Part shown: positions 12,483 to 22,081 of the stretch, piece by piece
Numbering within the stretch: the stretch's first letter is position 1
How the letters are laid out: each line of letters starts with the position of its first letter
Source of the DNA: Collinsella aerofaciens
GTDB lineage: Bacteria; Actinomycetota; Coriobacteriia; Coriobacteriales; Coriobacteriaceae
DNA length: 64,000 nt
Assembly (NCBI RefSeq): GCF_963360655.1
Contig: NZ_OY725712.1
Span: 496,001-560,000 of the forward strand
Direction of reading: 5' to 3'
Notes under the pieces: model-generated
Database searches by the model: none
The model's input: only the letters and a program-made list of their open reading frames with translations
What the model was told of the DNA's origin: nothing
Position numbers and translations under genes: made by a program

Positions 12483-13349
12483 TTACGCCTTGTTGACGGA
12501 GCCAAACTCCTCCATGAGCTCCTTGGTGCGGGCAACGATGTTGTCGCGACCAGGCTTGAGGAGCTTGCGGGGGTCAAAGCCCTTGCCCTGCTGATCCTTG
12601 CCAGCCTCGATGTACTCGCGGACGCCCTTGGCGAAGACGAGCTGCAGGTCGGTGTTGACGTTGATCTTGGAGATGCCCAGGGAGATGGCCTTCTTGATCT
12701 GATCCTCGGGGATGCCGGTACCACCGTGCAGAACGAGGGGCAGGTCGCCGGTCTGAGCCTTGATCTCGCCCAGACGCTCGAAGGAAAGGCCAGCCCAGTC
12801 GGCGGGATACACGCCGTGGATGTTGCCGATGCCGCAGGCGAGGAAGTCGACGCCCAGGTCAGCAATCTGCTTGCACTCAGCGGGGTCAGCGAGCTCGCCG
12901 TTGGAGGTCACGCCGTCCTCGGTGCCGCCGATGCCGCCGACCTCGGCCTCGATGGACATGCCCTTGGAGTGGGCAAGCTCAACGAGCTCCTTGGTGCGGT
13001 CGAGGTTAAGCTGGAAGGTCTCCTCGTGAGAGCCGTCATACATGATGGACGTGAAGCCGGCCTCGATGCACTTGAAGCAGTCCTCGTAAGAACCGTGATC
13101 GAGGTGAAGGGCGACGGGAACGGTAACGCCCGTGGCCTCGACGGCAGCCTTGACCATGTCGGCGCAGACCTTGAAACCGCCCATCCACTTAGCGGCACCA
13201 GCGGTGCACTGAAGGATCAGCGGAGACTTGGCCTCCTCGGCGGCCTGGAGAATAGCCAGGGTCCACTCGAGGTTGTTGGTGTTGAAGGCACCGAGAGCGT
13301 ACTTGCCGGCCTCGGCCTTCTTGAGCATGTCTGCTGCGTTGACGAGCAT
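12483..13349 (-). CDS. fba: Class II fructose-bisphosphate aldolase
   Basis: The zinc-dependent aldolase cleaves fructose-1,6-bisphosphate to dihydroxyacetone phosphate and glyceraldehyde-3-phosphate in glycolysis. Features of the class II (GatY/KbaY/Fba) family are present: LHLDHGS (82-87) with catalytic Asp84 and zinc ligand His85, EAEVGGIGGTED (134-145), GNIHGVYP with zinc ligand His178, and LHGGTGIPEDQI with His208, then INVNTDLQ binding phosphate. The ATG at 13347-13349 has ACAGGAGG 8 bases upstream; a longer frame would add 32 residues lacking similarity. At 288 aa it is normal for the short class II group. A related sugar-phosphate specificity (tagatose bisphosphate) cannot be excluded from sequence alone. 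Confidence 0.94.
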   Translation of the reverse strand: MLVNAADMLKKAEAGKYALGAFNTNNLEWTLAILQAAEEAKSPLILQCTAGAAKWMGGFKVCADMVKAAVEATGVTVPVALHLDHGSYEDCFKCIEAGFTSIMYDGSHEETFQLNLDRTKELVELAHSKGMSIEAEVGGIGGTEDGVTSNGELADPAECKQIADLGVDFLACGIGNIHGVYPADWAGLSFERLGEIKAQTGDLPLVLHGGTGIPEDQIKKAISLGISKINVNTDLQLVFAKGVREYIEAGKDQQGKGFDPRKLLKPGRDNIVARTKELMEEFGSVNKA

Positions 13350-13543
13350 AAAAGAAACCTCCTGTAAGGTTGCTCCGATAACGCCTCTGATTTTACCACG
13401 GCGCACCCGAGCATAAACGTTCGTTTGTTCACGAATATCGTCCAAACAGACTTTTTTGACCGTTTGCCCTACGAAATTGACCCGTTGGGGAAAAATAGCT
13501 TGACGTTTGGACGCTTCTCGTGCTTTAGAAGCTGACTATAAAG

Positions 13544-14227
13544 CTACACCTGCATGAAAGGGTTCTGCATGAGCTCGCGTGCCATGGTGGTCGAATCGCC
13601 ATGGCCGGTTAGGCAAACGGTATCGGGCGGAAGAAGCCGGGCGAGCTTGGAGAGCGAGCGCAGAATCGCCGCCTCGTCGCCACCGGCAAGATCGGTGCGG
13701 CCGTGCCCACCCGGAAACAGGGTGTCGCCCACAAAGGCAATGTTCCCCTGCTCGGTGGCAGCAAACAAGACGATCCCGCCCGGCGTATGCCCTGGCGTCT
13801 CGATCACCTGCAGGCAGATATCGCCCACCTTGAGAGTATCGCCCTCGGCGAGCAGACGCGTCGGCTCCCCAGGGTCGGACGTCTCAATGCCCCACATAGC
13901 TCGCTGTTCCTCGATGTTCGCATGCGGCACCGCCACATCCTTAGAACACAGCTCATACTGACAGCCCTCGCCAACGGTGGTTCGCACGCCGGCAACACCA
14001 CCAACATGATCGGCATGGCCATGAGTGCACACGACGCCAAGCATGCGTACGCCGGGATGCTTGGCTCGAATATGCTCTACCAAGCGCTCGCCTTCCCATG
14101 CGGGGTCGATAATCACACACTCATTGTCCGAAATAACAGCATAGCTATTGGTCTGAATGGGACCGTTTACGAGCGTCTCGATCTCGACCGACCCCTTGGG
14201 AGTTACATCCAAGGACATAGCACTCAT
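13544..14227 (-). CDS. Metallo-beta-lactamase-fold hydrolase (glyoxalase II-like)
   Basis: The 227-residue protein belongs to the metallo-hydrolase superfamily. THGHADH (68-74) supplies the binuclear metal site, with further ligands in ETPGHTPGG and FVGDTLFPGGHGRTDL and the final LTGHGD. The compact length and the GHGRTDL motif resemble hydroxyacylglutathione hydrolase-like enzymes that hydrolyse thioesters; the true substrate is not deducible. A GAGAGGAGAGG sequence precedes the ATG. It lies 84 bp downstream of rel on the same strand and may be in one transcript with it. Confidence 0.85.
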   Translation of the reverse strand: MSAMSLDVTPKGSVEIETLVNGPIQTNSYAVISDNECVIIDPAWEGERLVEHIRAKHPGVRMLGVVCTHGHADHVGGVAGVRTTVGEGCQYELCSKDVAVPHANIEEQRAMWGIETSDPGEPTRLLAEGDTLKVGDICLQVIETPGHTPGGIVLFAATEQGNIAFVGDTLFPGGHGRTDLAGGDEAAILRSLSKLARLLPPDTVCLTGHGDSTTMARELMQNPFMQV

Positions 14228-14311
14228 GTCCCTCTCCTCTCTATAGAACTCGAGGCATCAAACGATGCCTCGAGTGTAGCGAATATTGATAATGTGGCAC
14301 GTTCGTCGCGA

Positions 14312-16672
14312 CTAAACGCGGCGCTTAAGCTGGGCTCCACCCTCGCCGGGCATCAGGCGGCGTGCGTCGTAGACCGAGTCAACGCCGCTGATAGAGGCCA
14401 GCAGCGGATCCAGACCACTCGCGTCCGAGATCTCGACCATAAAGCGCAGGGTTGCAATACCCTCGCGGTTGGTCGACGTGGCGGCAGAAAGGATATTGCC
14501 GCCCGCATCGCCAATGGCAATGGTGACATCCTTGAGCAGGCCCATGCGGTCCAGGCACTCGACCACGATCTCGACCTGGAAGAGAGTGTCGGCAGCACCG
14601 TCCCACTCCACATCGATCATGCGCTCGGGATGCTCCATAAGACCCTTGACGTTGGGGCAGTTGGCGCGATGCACCGAAACGCCACGACCGCGCGTGATGA
14701 AGCCGACGATGTCGTCGCCCGTCACGGGATTGCAGCAATGGGCCAGACGAACCAGCAGGCCGCTGTTGCTCTCGCCCTTGACGATAATGCCGTTGCTGGC
14801 GCTCTTGCCGCGCTTTTGCGGCTTGCGGTTGGAGCCTCGGGCCGGCTGCTTCACGACCTCGGCGATAGCATCGGCCTTGGTGAGCTGCTCCTCGGGCTTG
14901 GGGTCCAAAATCTGCTCGACCTTGTTACCCACAGCGCGCGGGGCAACTTTGCCGGCGCCGACGGCGGCAAACAAGTCCTCGAGCTGCTTGTAGTTAAACT
15001 GCTCCGCCACGGCGTTGAGCGCACGCGTCGAACGCGGTGTAGAAATGCCATAGCCACGCTTGCGCAGGTCCTTGGCCAGTATATCGCGACCGGCGGCAGC
15101 GTCGTCGTCCTTGGTCGCGGCGGCAAAATAGCGGCGGATCTTTGACTTGGCGGAAGGCGTCTTAACGATCTTGAGCCAATCACGCGACGGCTTGGAACTC
15201 TTGTTGGTCAGGATTTCAACGCGGTCGCCCGTCTTGATCTCGTGCGTGAGCGGGGCCACCGCACCGTTGATTTTAGCGCCGACGCAGTGGTTTCCCACCT
15301 CGGTATGAACGGCGTAGGCAAAGTCGAGCGGCGTGGAGCCGGCACGGAGCGCCATGACCTCGCCCTTGGGCGTAAAGACGAAGATCTCCTGATCGAAGAG
15401 GTCGACCTTCAGCGAATGCAGGTATTCCTTGGCGTCGGTGATCTCATCAGACGCAGCCCAATCGAGCGAATGTTTGAGCCAGTTAATCTGGTCGTCCAGA
15501 CGCTGGGCATCATTGGTCTTAGACGCAGACGAACCGCCCGACTTCTTATAGAGCCAGTGGGCGGCAATGCCGTACTCGGCCTGCTCATGCATCTCATAGG
15601 TTCGAATCTGAATCTCGAGCGGGCGGGCTGTGGGGCCGATAACCGTCGTATGGAGCGACTGGTAGTTATTGACCTTGGGCATGGCGATATAGTCTTTAAA
15701 GCGACCAGGCATGGGGTGCCACAGCGTATGCACCGCGCCGAGCGTGGAGTAGCAATCGCGCACCGAATGCGTGATGACGCGCAGTGCCACCAGGTCGTAG
15801 ATCTCGGAGAACTCCTTGCCCTTGCGCTTCATCTTTTGGTAGATGGACCAGTAGTGCTTGGAACGGCCGTTGATCTGAAAGTCCTCCAGGCCAATGCGGT
15901 TGAGCTCGTCGGTGAGTGTCTTGATGGTCTCGGCCAGATAGCGCTCACGGACCTCGCGTGACTCCGCCACCATGCGCGCGATGCGCTGGTAGGCGTCGGG
16001 CTCAAGGTAGAAGAAGGACAGGTCCTCGAGCTCCCATTTAATGGAGCTCATGCCCAGACGGTCGGCCAGGGGCGCATACACGTCCATGGTCTCGCGAGCC
16101 TTAAACAGGCGACGGTCCTCGCGCAGGGCTGCAAGGGTGCGCATGTTGTGCAGACGGTCGGCAAGCTTAACGATGATGACGCGGATGTCCTTGGACATGG
16201 CGAGGAACATCTTGCGCAGCGTGAGGGCCTGCTTCTCGTCCATGCTGTCGACTTCGATGTTGGTGAGCTTGGTCACGCCATCGACGAGCTCGGCCACTGT
16301 ATCGCCAAACAGGCCGGAAACATCGGCAAGCGAGGTCTCGGTATCCTCGACGGTATCGTGCAGCAGTGCGGCGCACACCACATCGCAGTCCATCTTGAGA
16401 TCGGCCAAAATGATGGCAACCTCGACGGGATGGTTAATGTACATCTCGCCCGAACGGCGCTTTTGGTTGCAGTGCTTCTCGGCGGCAAAGCAGTAGGCCT
16501 GCTCCACCTTAGAGAAGTCGTCCTCATTCATATATTTGAGGCACAGGCGCTCCAGCTTGTCGTAGCTGTCCGCCATAATCTCGGGCGGCAGCTCATCGGC
16601 ATGCTTATAGTGCTCCATCTCCGAAAAAGGCTGGAGGGTGGAATCATGGGCGGTACGGGCTGCGGCATCCAT
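14312..16672 (-). CDS. rel: Bifunctional (p)ppGpp synthetase/hydrolase
   Basis: This is the long RelA/SpoT homologue that makes and degrades the alarmone (p)ppGpp. The N-terminal hydrolase domain keeps INHP (His81) and LLHDTVED (His105-Asp106). The synthetase domain spans about 255-370, including GRFKDYIAMPKVNNYQSLHTT. The RFKD sequence is the RxKD form associated with bifunctional enzymes, in contrast to the ExDD form of monofunctional RelA. A TGS domain (IFVFTPKGEV onward, about 426-490) and a C-terminal ACT domain (about 705-786) follow, with the conserved Cys-containing LAHCCNPV region between. At 786 aa it is of ordinary length. The recJ fusion gene lies immediately upstream (15 bp), suggesting one operon. 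Confidence 0.95.
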   Translation of the reverse strand: MDAAARTAHDSTLQPFSEMEHYKHADELPPEIMADSYDKLERLCLKYMNEDDFSKVEQAYCFAAEKHCNQKRRSGEMYINHPVEVAIILADLKMDCDVVCAALLHDTVEDTETSLADVSGLFGDTVAELVDGVTKLTNIEVDSMDEKQALTLRKMFLAMSKDIRVIIVKLADRLHNMRTLAALREDRRLFKARETMDVYAPLADRLGMSSIKWELEDLSFFYLEPDAYQRIARMVAESREVRERYLAETIKTLTDELNRIGLEDFQINGRSKHYWSIYQKMKRKGKEFSEIYDLVALRVITHSVRDCYSTLGAVHTLWHPMPGRFKDYIAMPKVNNYQSLHTTVIGPTARPLEIQIRTYEMHEQAEYGIAAHWLYKKSGGSSASKTNDAQRLDDQINWLKHSLDWAASDEITDAKEYLHSLKVDLFDQEIFVFTPKGEVMALRAGSTPLDFAYAVHTEVGNHCVGAKINGAVAPLTHEIKTGDRVEILTNKSSKPSRDWLKIVKTPSAKSKIRRYFAAATKDDDAAAGRDILAKDLRKRGYGISTPRSTRALNAVAEQFNYKQLEDLFAAVGAGKVAPRAVGNKVEQILDPKPEEQLTKADAIAEVVKQPARGSNRKPQKRGKSASNGIIVKGESNSGLLVRLAHCCNPVTGDDIVGFITRGRGVSVHRANCPNVKGLMEHPERMIDVEWDGAADTLFQVEIVVECLDRMGLLKDVTIAIGDAGGNILSAATSTNREGIATLRFMVEISDASGLDPLLASISGVDSVYDARRLMPGEGGAQLKRRV

Positions 16673-16687
16673 CGAGGTCCCCTTCCC

Positions 16688-19600
16688 CTAGGCCCGCGGA
16701 ACGATCGGGCGGTTAACTTTGGCTAGCATATCAGAAGCGCACGAATCGAGCGCCCAGCTCCGAAAAGCCGAGAACTCCATGCGCGAGCGTAAGCCCTCCA
16801 AATAGCGAATCGACCTGCTCAATTGCACGCGGCCGGGGTTTTCGGCCATCGCGATACGACGGGTGTCGTCAAACCCCGAAACGCGACAGAAACCAAGCTC
16901 TTCGAAGATTCCCAAGCCGCTTTCCACCGAGCGCTCGTCGACCGGCGTGCGCGCATCGATGGCAAGGCACATCTGCGCGATGTCGATATCGCTCGCGCTA
17001 AAGGAATCGTCCCCGGTCTTGCCGCGGTTGGAGCGCCACATGGTCTGCAGCGCGCGATAGAGCGTGACAAGTTCGTCGCGCTCGGGCGCATAGCAGTCGA
17101 GCAGGCGCTCGTTAATGCGGGCGTCGCGCGACGAATAGAGCAGATGAATCACGGCGGGCTGGCCATCGCGACCGGCGCGGCCGCTCATCTGGTTAAACTC
17201 AATGCCGCCAAACGGCATGTGATAGAGCACGACATGGCGAATATCGGGAAGGTTGACGCCCTCGCCAAAGGCAGATGTCGAGACGATGCAGCTGAGGCTG
17301 CCGTCTCGAAACGCCTCCTCTACGCGATGGCGGTCGGTGCGCGTAAGGCCCGCGTTGTAGAACGCAATACGGGTCGCACAGTCGGGAACGCGTTTGCGCA
17401 GCGTCTTGGCAAGCGCCACGGACTGATCACGCGAGTTGACGTAGATGACGGTCTTCTCCCCCGTCGCGACGATGGACACCAAGCGGTTTTCGCGGCTCGC
17501 AAGGTCTCGGTCGTCCTCGAGCTGCAAGTTCTCGCGCACGGTCTCGTCGACCACCGTACGGGTAATCGGCAGCACGCGGGCAAGCTCCGCCACGACCGGA
17601 GCCGTCGCGGTGGCCGTCGCCGCCATAACGACCGGATCGCCCAGGGCCTTGAGGATATCGGGCATGTCGAGATAGGCGCTTCGGTCGCCGCCCTTGGCAA
17701 GACCGGCATGATGCGCCTCGTCAATGACGACAAACCCGATACGCCCCGAGCGCGCAAAGCGGTCGCGGTGAATGGACAGGAACTCTGGCGTCGTGAGCAC
17801 GATACCGGTGCGGCCCGAAGCCAGGCCGGCAAACACGTCATCGCGCGCTGCCTCCACGGTCTCGCCGGTCAACACGCCCACGCCAATGCCGAGCGCAGCC
17901 ATCGTCGACGAGAGGTGATAAGCCTGGTCGGCAACGAGCGCGCGCAGCGGATAGACAAAGATGCTCGCACGCCCGCGAAGGACCGCCTCGCGCGCGGCAT
18001 GCACATGGAAGATAAGAGACTTGCCGCGCCCCGTTCCCATAACGGCCAGAACACTTTGGTGATCGGCCAAGGCGTCGAGCGCCTCGACCTGCGCGCGGTG
18101 CGGCTGGTTCGATCCGATAAAGCTATGGATAAGCGAGCGCGTCAGCTCGGTATAGGAAAGCTGGGCGAGCGTTTGGCGCTTGCGGGACTCCAGACGAAGA
18201 CCGGCGTCCGCAGGCTCCACGCCGCGGCGAAGCTCACATGCCGGGTCGTCAACGCTGGGCGCCGTGGTATCGCGGACCAAGACATCCTTGATCATGAGCT
18301 TGGGCTTTACGCGACCTTGCCAATGCTCGGCCACGGCCTCGAACACCAAATCGACGGCGCTATCGCAATTGATGAGCTTATCGATCTGCGGCACGCGGAA
18401 CATAATGGCCGGCACACTCGCGGCGCCATCGGTCGCCACAAAGCGCATGTGCTCGCCGGTTTTGCCCACCACGGCGCGATCGCACATCGTCACGCCCTCG
18501 GCGGCCAGAAGCGGCACCTTATTGCCCTGGCCAAACGGCTCAAGACGGGAAATCTGCTCGATGGTCTCGATATTTAGCTCGGAGAGGTCAACGATGGCGG
18601 CGACCTCGTCAGTGTCCTCAAAGTCCTCGGCGGGAAGCTCCGATAGCACGGCCGAAAGGCGACGGCGGAACTCATCGAGCTTGGACGCCTCGATGGTCAC
18701 GCCCACCGCACCGGCATGCCCGCCGCGACGAATCAGCAGGTCGGAGCAGCGTTCTACGGCGTCGAACAGGTTGACTTTGCCCACCGAACGACCCGAACCG
18801 CGAGCGATACCGTCTTCGATCGAGAACAGCAGCGCCGGCACGTGATAACGGTTGGTCAGACGGCTCGCCACGATGCCCTTGACGCCCTCGTGCCAGCCCT
18901 CGCCACCCACGACGATTGCGCGCCCACCGTCATAAGTCTCCTCGACCTTTGCCATGGCATCGCGCGTAAGCTCGGCCTCAATCTCGCGGCGTTGGCGATT
19001 GATTTCCTCGAGCTCGGCGGCAAGCGCGCTCGCTTCGATGGGGTCGCGGGCAAGCAGCAGGTCGAGCGCCAGCTTGGGATCGGCCATGCGGCCGGCAGCA
19101 TTCAGACGAGGGATGAGCGAAAACGACAGGCCGTCGGCCGTAATGGTAGAAAGGTCGGCCTTGGCAAGTGCGGCAAGCGCGATATAGCCGGGGCGGGCCG
19201 TCACGCGCATCTGCTGGATGCCCTCGGCGACCAGTGCGCGATTCTCGGGCGTGAGCGGCATCATGTCGGACACGGTGCCCAACGCCGCGACCTCTATCAG
19301 CGAACGCCAATACGACGGCTTGCCCAAACGCTCGCCCAGGACTTGCACCAGCTTGAGCGCCACGCCGGCACCGGCAAGCTCGCGCGAGGGACCCTCGTCC
19401 TCGAGCTTGGGGTCGGTCAGGGGCACGCCCTGCGGCACCTGGTCGGACGGCTCGTGATGGTCCGTGACCACCAAATCGATCCCCAGGCTCTCCAGATAGG
19501 AGACCTCTTCCTTGGCGGCAATACCGTTATCGACGGTCACGATCAGGTTGGGTTGGGCGAGCTCGTTGACGCGGTCGAGCGCCGCACGCGACAGGCCGTA

Positions 19601-19975
19601 GCCCTCGTCAAAGCGATGCGGAATAAACGGTGTGACATCGGCGCCAAACGAACGTAGCGCCTCGGTCAACAGACAAGTCGACGTAATGCCGTCGACGTCA
19701 AAATCGCCAAAGACGGCGATGCGCTCGTGGCTGCGAATAGCACGCTCAACGCGGTCGGCGACGGCCGCCATGCCCGGAATAACGAGCGGGTCCGCCCAGT
19801 CGCGATCGAGCGAAGGCGTCAAAAACAGCTGGCCTTCCTCGATGGATGTAATGCCGTGCGCAACCATAATGCGCGCCACCAGCCCGGGTATGCCCAGGTC
19901 AGCCGAAAGCTCCTTTTCGAGCTCGGGGTTTTGCTGAGCGACCGCCCAGCGATGCGTCGTCTTAAGCGATGACAT
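16688..19975 (-). CDS. recJ: RecJ exonuclease fused to a RecQ-like helicase
   Basis: The N-terminal two thirds are RecJ, a 5'-3' single-strand DNA exonuclease of the DHH family: FGDFDVDG (about 89-96), VDNGIA, VVTDHHEPSD (DHH 172-174), LAGAGVALKL, SLIPRLNAAGRM and the DHHA1 region with GGHAGAVG. After about residue 600 a complete SF2 helicase begins, with Walker A GTGRGKS (647-653), VIDEAHH (DEAH 752-755), ATATAT, and C-terminal motifs VSTSAFGEGVNLP and QMSGRAGRDG. The latter are RecQ-like. RecJ normally works with RecQ as separate proteins in RecF-pathway resection. I use the ATG at 19973-19975 because the protein then starts MSSLKTTHRW as other RecJ do; a GTG 15 codons upstream is the alternative. 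The product is 1,095 aa. Confidence 0.92.
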   Translation of the reverse strand: MSSLKTTHRWAVAQQNPELEKELSADLGIPGLVARIMVAHGITSIEEGQLFLTPSLDRDWADPLVIPGMAAVADRVERAIRSHERIAVFGDFDVDGITSTCLLTEALRSFGADVTPFIPHRFDEGYGLSRAALDRVNELAQPNLIVTVDNGIAAKEEVSYLESLGIDLVVTDHHEPSDQVPQGVPLTDPKLEDEGPSRELAGAGVALKLVQVLGERLGKPSYWRSLIEVAALGTVSDMMPLTPENRALVAEGIQQMRVTARPGYIALAALAKADLSTITADGLSFSLIPRLNAAGRMADPKLALDLLLARDPIEASALAAELEEINRQRREIEAELTRDAMAKVEETYDGGRAIVVGGEGWHEGVKGIVASRLTNRYHVPALLFSIEDGIARGSGRSVGKVNLFDAVERCSDLLIRRGGHAGAVGVTIEASKLDEFRRRLSAVLSELPAEDFEDTDEVAAIVDLSELNIETIEQISRLEPFGQGNKVPLLAAEGVTMCDRAVVGKTGEHMRFVATDGAASVPAIMFRVPQIDKLINCDSAVDLVFEAVAEHWQGRVKPKLMIKDVLVRDTTAPSVDDPACELRRGVEPADAGLRLESRKRQTLAQLSYTELTRSLIHSFIGSNQPHRAQVEALDALADHQSVLAVMGTGRGKSLIFHVHAAREAVLRGRASIFVYPLRALVADQAYHLSSTMAALGIGVGVLTGETVEAARDDVFAGLASGRTGIVLTTPEFLSIHRDRFARSGRIGFVVIDEAHHAGLAKGGDRSAYLDMPDILKALGDPVVMAATATATAPVVAELARVLPITRTVVDETVRENLQLEDDRDLASRENRLVSIVATGEKTVIYVNSRDQSVALAKTLRKRVPDCATRIAFYNAGLTRTDRHRVEEAFRDGSLSCIVSTSAFGEGVNLPDIRHVVLYHMPFGGIEFNQMSGRAGRDGQPAVIHLLYSSRDARINERLLDCYAPERDELVTLYRALQTMWRSNRGKTGDDSFSASDIDIAQMCLAIDARTPVDERSVESGLGIFEELGFCRVSGFDDTRRIAMAENPGRVQLSRSIRYLEGLRSRMEFSAFRSWALDSCASDMLAKVNRPIVPRA

Positions 19976-20251
19976 AGGCGCCCACCCCCGATAGGGGCAG
20001 GTCGCCGCGATACCTCTCACGGTTCATAGCGATGAGTCCTCTGTGTATGCCCGCTTCGGCAGGCAGATCTGTTGAACGGATTTATTATACCGTGCGGCAC
20101 GGACGCAAATCGCCGCAGCACGCCGCGGTTTCGGTAAACGATACCGGTAATAGCCTCGAAATATTCGAGCGTTTCTGACGCACGGACGCATGCGAGCGTC
20201 TAGCATATCCATTCAAACCGGATTCACGAGCAAAGGGAGTCACAAGAGCAT

Positions 20252-21250
20252 ATGAAGCAATGGGTTGGACTGGGCAAGTTTCTCGCGGGGCACATGCAGA
20301 TCATCGTTCCGATTTGCGTGGCGCTCGGCGTGCTCTTTCCCCAGCAGATCGGCGTGCTCAAGCCCATCGTTCCCACCTTGTTTGCTTTTATGACGTTCCA
20401 AGGTGCGCTCAGCAACACCTTCCACCAGGTGGCTGAGGTGCTCCGCCGTCCCCTGCATCTGATTTTGGCGTTATTTGTCTCGGCAGTGCTCATCCCCATC
20501 GCGGCGTATGCCATGGGCTCACTGTTCTTTGGCTCCAACCCCAACCTTGTCTGCGGCATCGTGCTCGAGTACAGCGTGCCCGTGGCAGTCACCGCCTTTA
20601 TGTGGATCAGCATGTTCGGCGGCAACGGCCCGCTCGCACTCACCATCATCCTGACGTCTTCGGTTATATCGCCCGTGACGATTCCGCTCACGCTCAAGCT
20701 CCTGCTGGGCGCCACCGTCGCAATCGATGTTCCGGGCATGATGCAGAACATGGCCTTTATGATTGCCATCCCTGCCATCCTCGGCATCGTGATCAACGAA
20801 CTTACGTGCGGATGGGGGCACGAGAAACTCTCCCCCGCGCTCTCGCCCGCCTGCAAGTTCATGATGATGGGTGTCATCGCGTCCAACTCCACCGCCATGA
20901 GCGAGTACGTGCTGCACATGAATGTTGAGCGCTTGGAAGTCGCCCTCTTTATCCTGGCGTTCGCCATCAGTGGCTTTATCATCGGCATCCTGGTCGCACG
21001 TGCCCTGCATCTGCCGTATAGCGAGACGACTACCATGTGCTTTACCTGCGGCATGCGCAATATCTCTTCGGGCGCCGTCATCGCCACGCAGTATTTTCCC
21101 GGCGAGGTCGTATTCCCCGTCATGTGCGGTACGCTGTTTCAACAGGTGTTGGCCTCGATTATCGGACATCTCTTTGAGCGCCTGACCGGCGAGGAGCGCG
21201 CCAAACAGCGCAAGCGGGTCAAGGCCGGGCGCGACGCGATGGCACGCTAG
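20252..21250 (+). CDS. Bile acid:sodium symporter (SBF/BASS) family transporter
   Basis: The 332-residue protein is strongly hydrophobic with about nine to ten membrane segments and ends in a basic cytoplasmic tail (EERAKQRKRVKAGRDAMAR). Internal sequences such as VLEYSVPVAVTAFMWISMFGGNGPLALTII and TCGMRNISSGAVIATQYFP follow the SBF pattern, in which crossover helices bind sodium and an organic anion. Substrate cannot be assigned; relatives carry bile acids, keto acids or pantoate. AAAGGGAG lies 12 bases before the ATG. It is divergent from recJ, with 230 bp of shared upstream DNA, and stands alone. Confidence 0.8.
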   Translation: MKQWVGLGKFLAGHMQIIVPICVALGVLFPQQIGVLKPIVPTLFAFMTFQGALSNTFHQVAEVLRRPLHLILALFVSAVLIPIAAYAMGSLFFGSNPNLVCGIVLEYSVPVAVTAFMWISMFGGNGPLALTIILTSSVISPVTIPLTLKLLLGATVAIDVPGMMQNMAFMIAIPAILGIVINELTCGWGHEKLSPALSPACKFMMMGVIASNSTAMSEYVLHMNVERLEVALFILAFAISGFIIGILVARALHLPYSETTTMCFTCGMRNISSGAVIATQYFPGEVVFPVMCGTLFQQVLASIIGHLFERLTGEERAKQRKRVKAGRDAMAR

Positions 21251-21280
21251 ACTGTCCGCATTACGCGGGTGTTAACCTTG

Positions 21281-22078
21281 CTATACGAGCGTTTCCAGAT
21301 GCGCGCGTAGGCGCTCAGCATCGATATCGAGCGTGGTCTCGGCATTGACCTGGGCCAAACGATAGCCCACAAAGTAGGGCGAAACCACCCAACGTGGCAG
21401 CGCCTTGGCAATGGTCCGGCCGTCCATGTGGTAGAAGAACAAGTTGTACGACTCCGCGCGACCGCCGTGGTGTTCGTGCAGGATATAGCGCAGGGCCACC
21501 TGGGTCGCATCGGCAAACAGGTCTGCTTCGACTTGGTCGCGGGCGTCGTCGCTGGCGGCGATTCCCTGTGGAGCCGAGATGTTGACCTCAAAGAATCCCA
21601 TGATCGGCTCAGTTGAGATGTTGACCGAGATTCTCCCCCGCCGCCAAACATCGATGCCTTCAAAGTTTGCTGAGGTCAGCGCCGCATAGCCGTCCTCCTG
21701 TTCCAAGCCCACAATCTGCATGTGTGGATGGACGAGGCTGCCGCCCGAAAGCGGGCCTTTGTTCTTGTACATGAGCACACTGCGGTACTGTTGGGAATCG
21801 ACCATCTGCTGCCAACAGCCCAGGGCAAACCTCATCACATGATGCAGCTCATCCGGTTCATAGGTCACCAGGTCGGCGTCGTGATTGGCCGACTCGATCA
21901 ATACGGTCTGACGGGTGGCCCGCAAGGTCTTGAACTTATTCTCGAGCCAGATGCAGTCACCATCGCGCTGGATGATGTTGGCGAGCCCCTCCGTGTCGCA
22001 AAAAGGGCACGCGGTGCCAGGGCGACGATTATCGTCGGGCTTGCCGCTCGCCTGCTGAACGTCAAATACCAGCGCCAC
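21281..22078 (-). CDS. GalT/HIT-superfamily nucleotidyltransferase-like protein (DUF4931-like)
   Basis: This 265-residue protein has the fold signature of galactose-1-phosphate uridylyltransferases: a zinc-type CPFC (Cys24, Cys27) near the N-terminus, FKTLRATRQTVLIES, and the catalytic histidine motif VHPHMQIVG (117-119). It is shorter than GalT (about 350 aa) and lacks a recognisable second zinc pair, so a different nucleotidyl or phosphorylase reaction is likely. The start is a GTG at 22076-22078 with GGGGGT upstream. It follows cutC by 3 bp on the same strand, so the two are co-transcribed. Confidence 0.7.
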   Translation of the reverse strand: MALVFDVQQASGKPDDNRRPGTACPFCDTEGLANIIQRDGDCIWLENKFKTLRATRQTVLIESANHDADLVTYEPDELHHVMRFALGCWQQMVDSQQYRSVLMYKNKGPLSGGSLVHPHMQIVGLEQEDGYAALTSANFEGIDVWRRGRISVNISTEPIMGFFEVNISAPQGIAASDDARDQVEADLFADATQVALRYILHEHHGGRAESYNLFFYHMDGRTIAKALPRWVVSPYFVGYRLAQVNAETTLDIDAERLRAHLETLV

Positions 22079-22081
22079 GGG

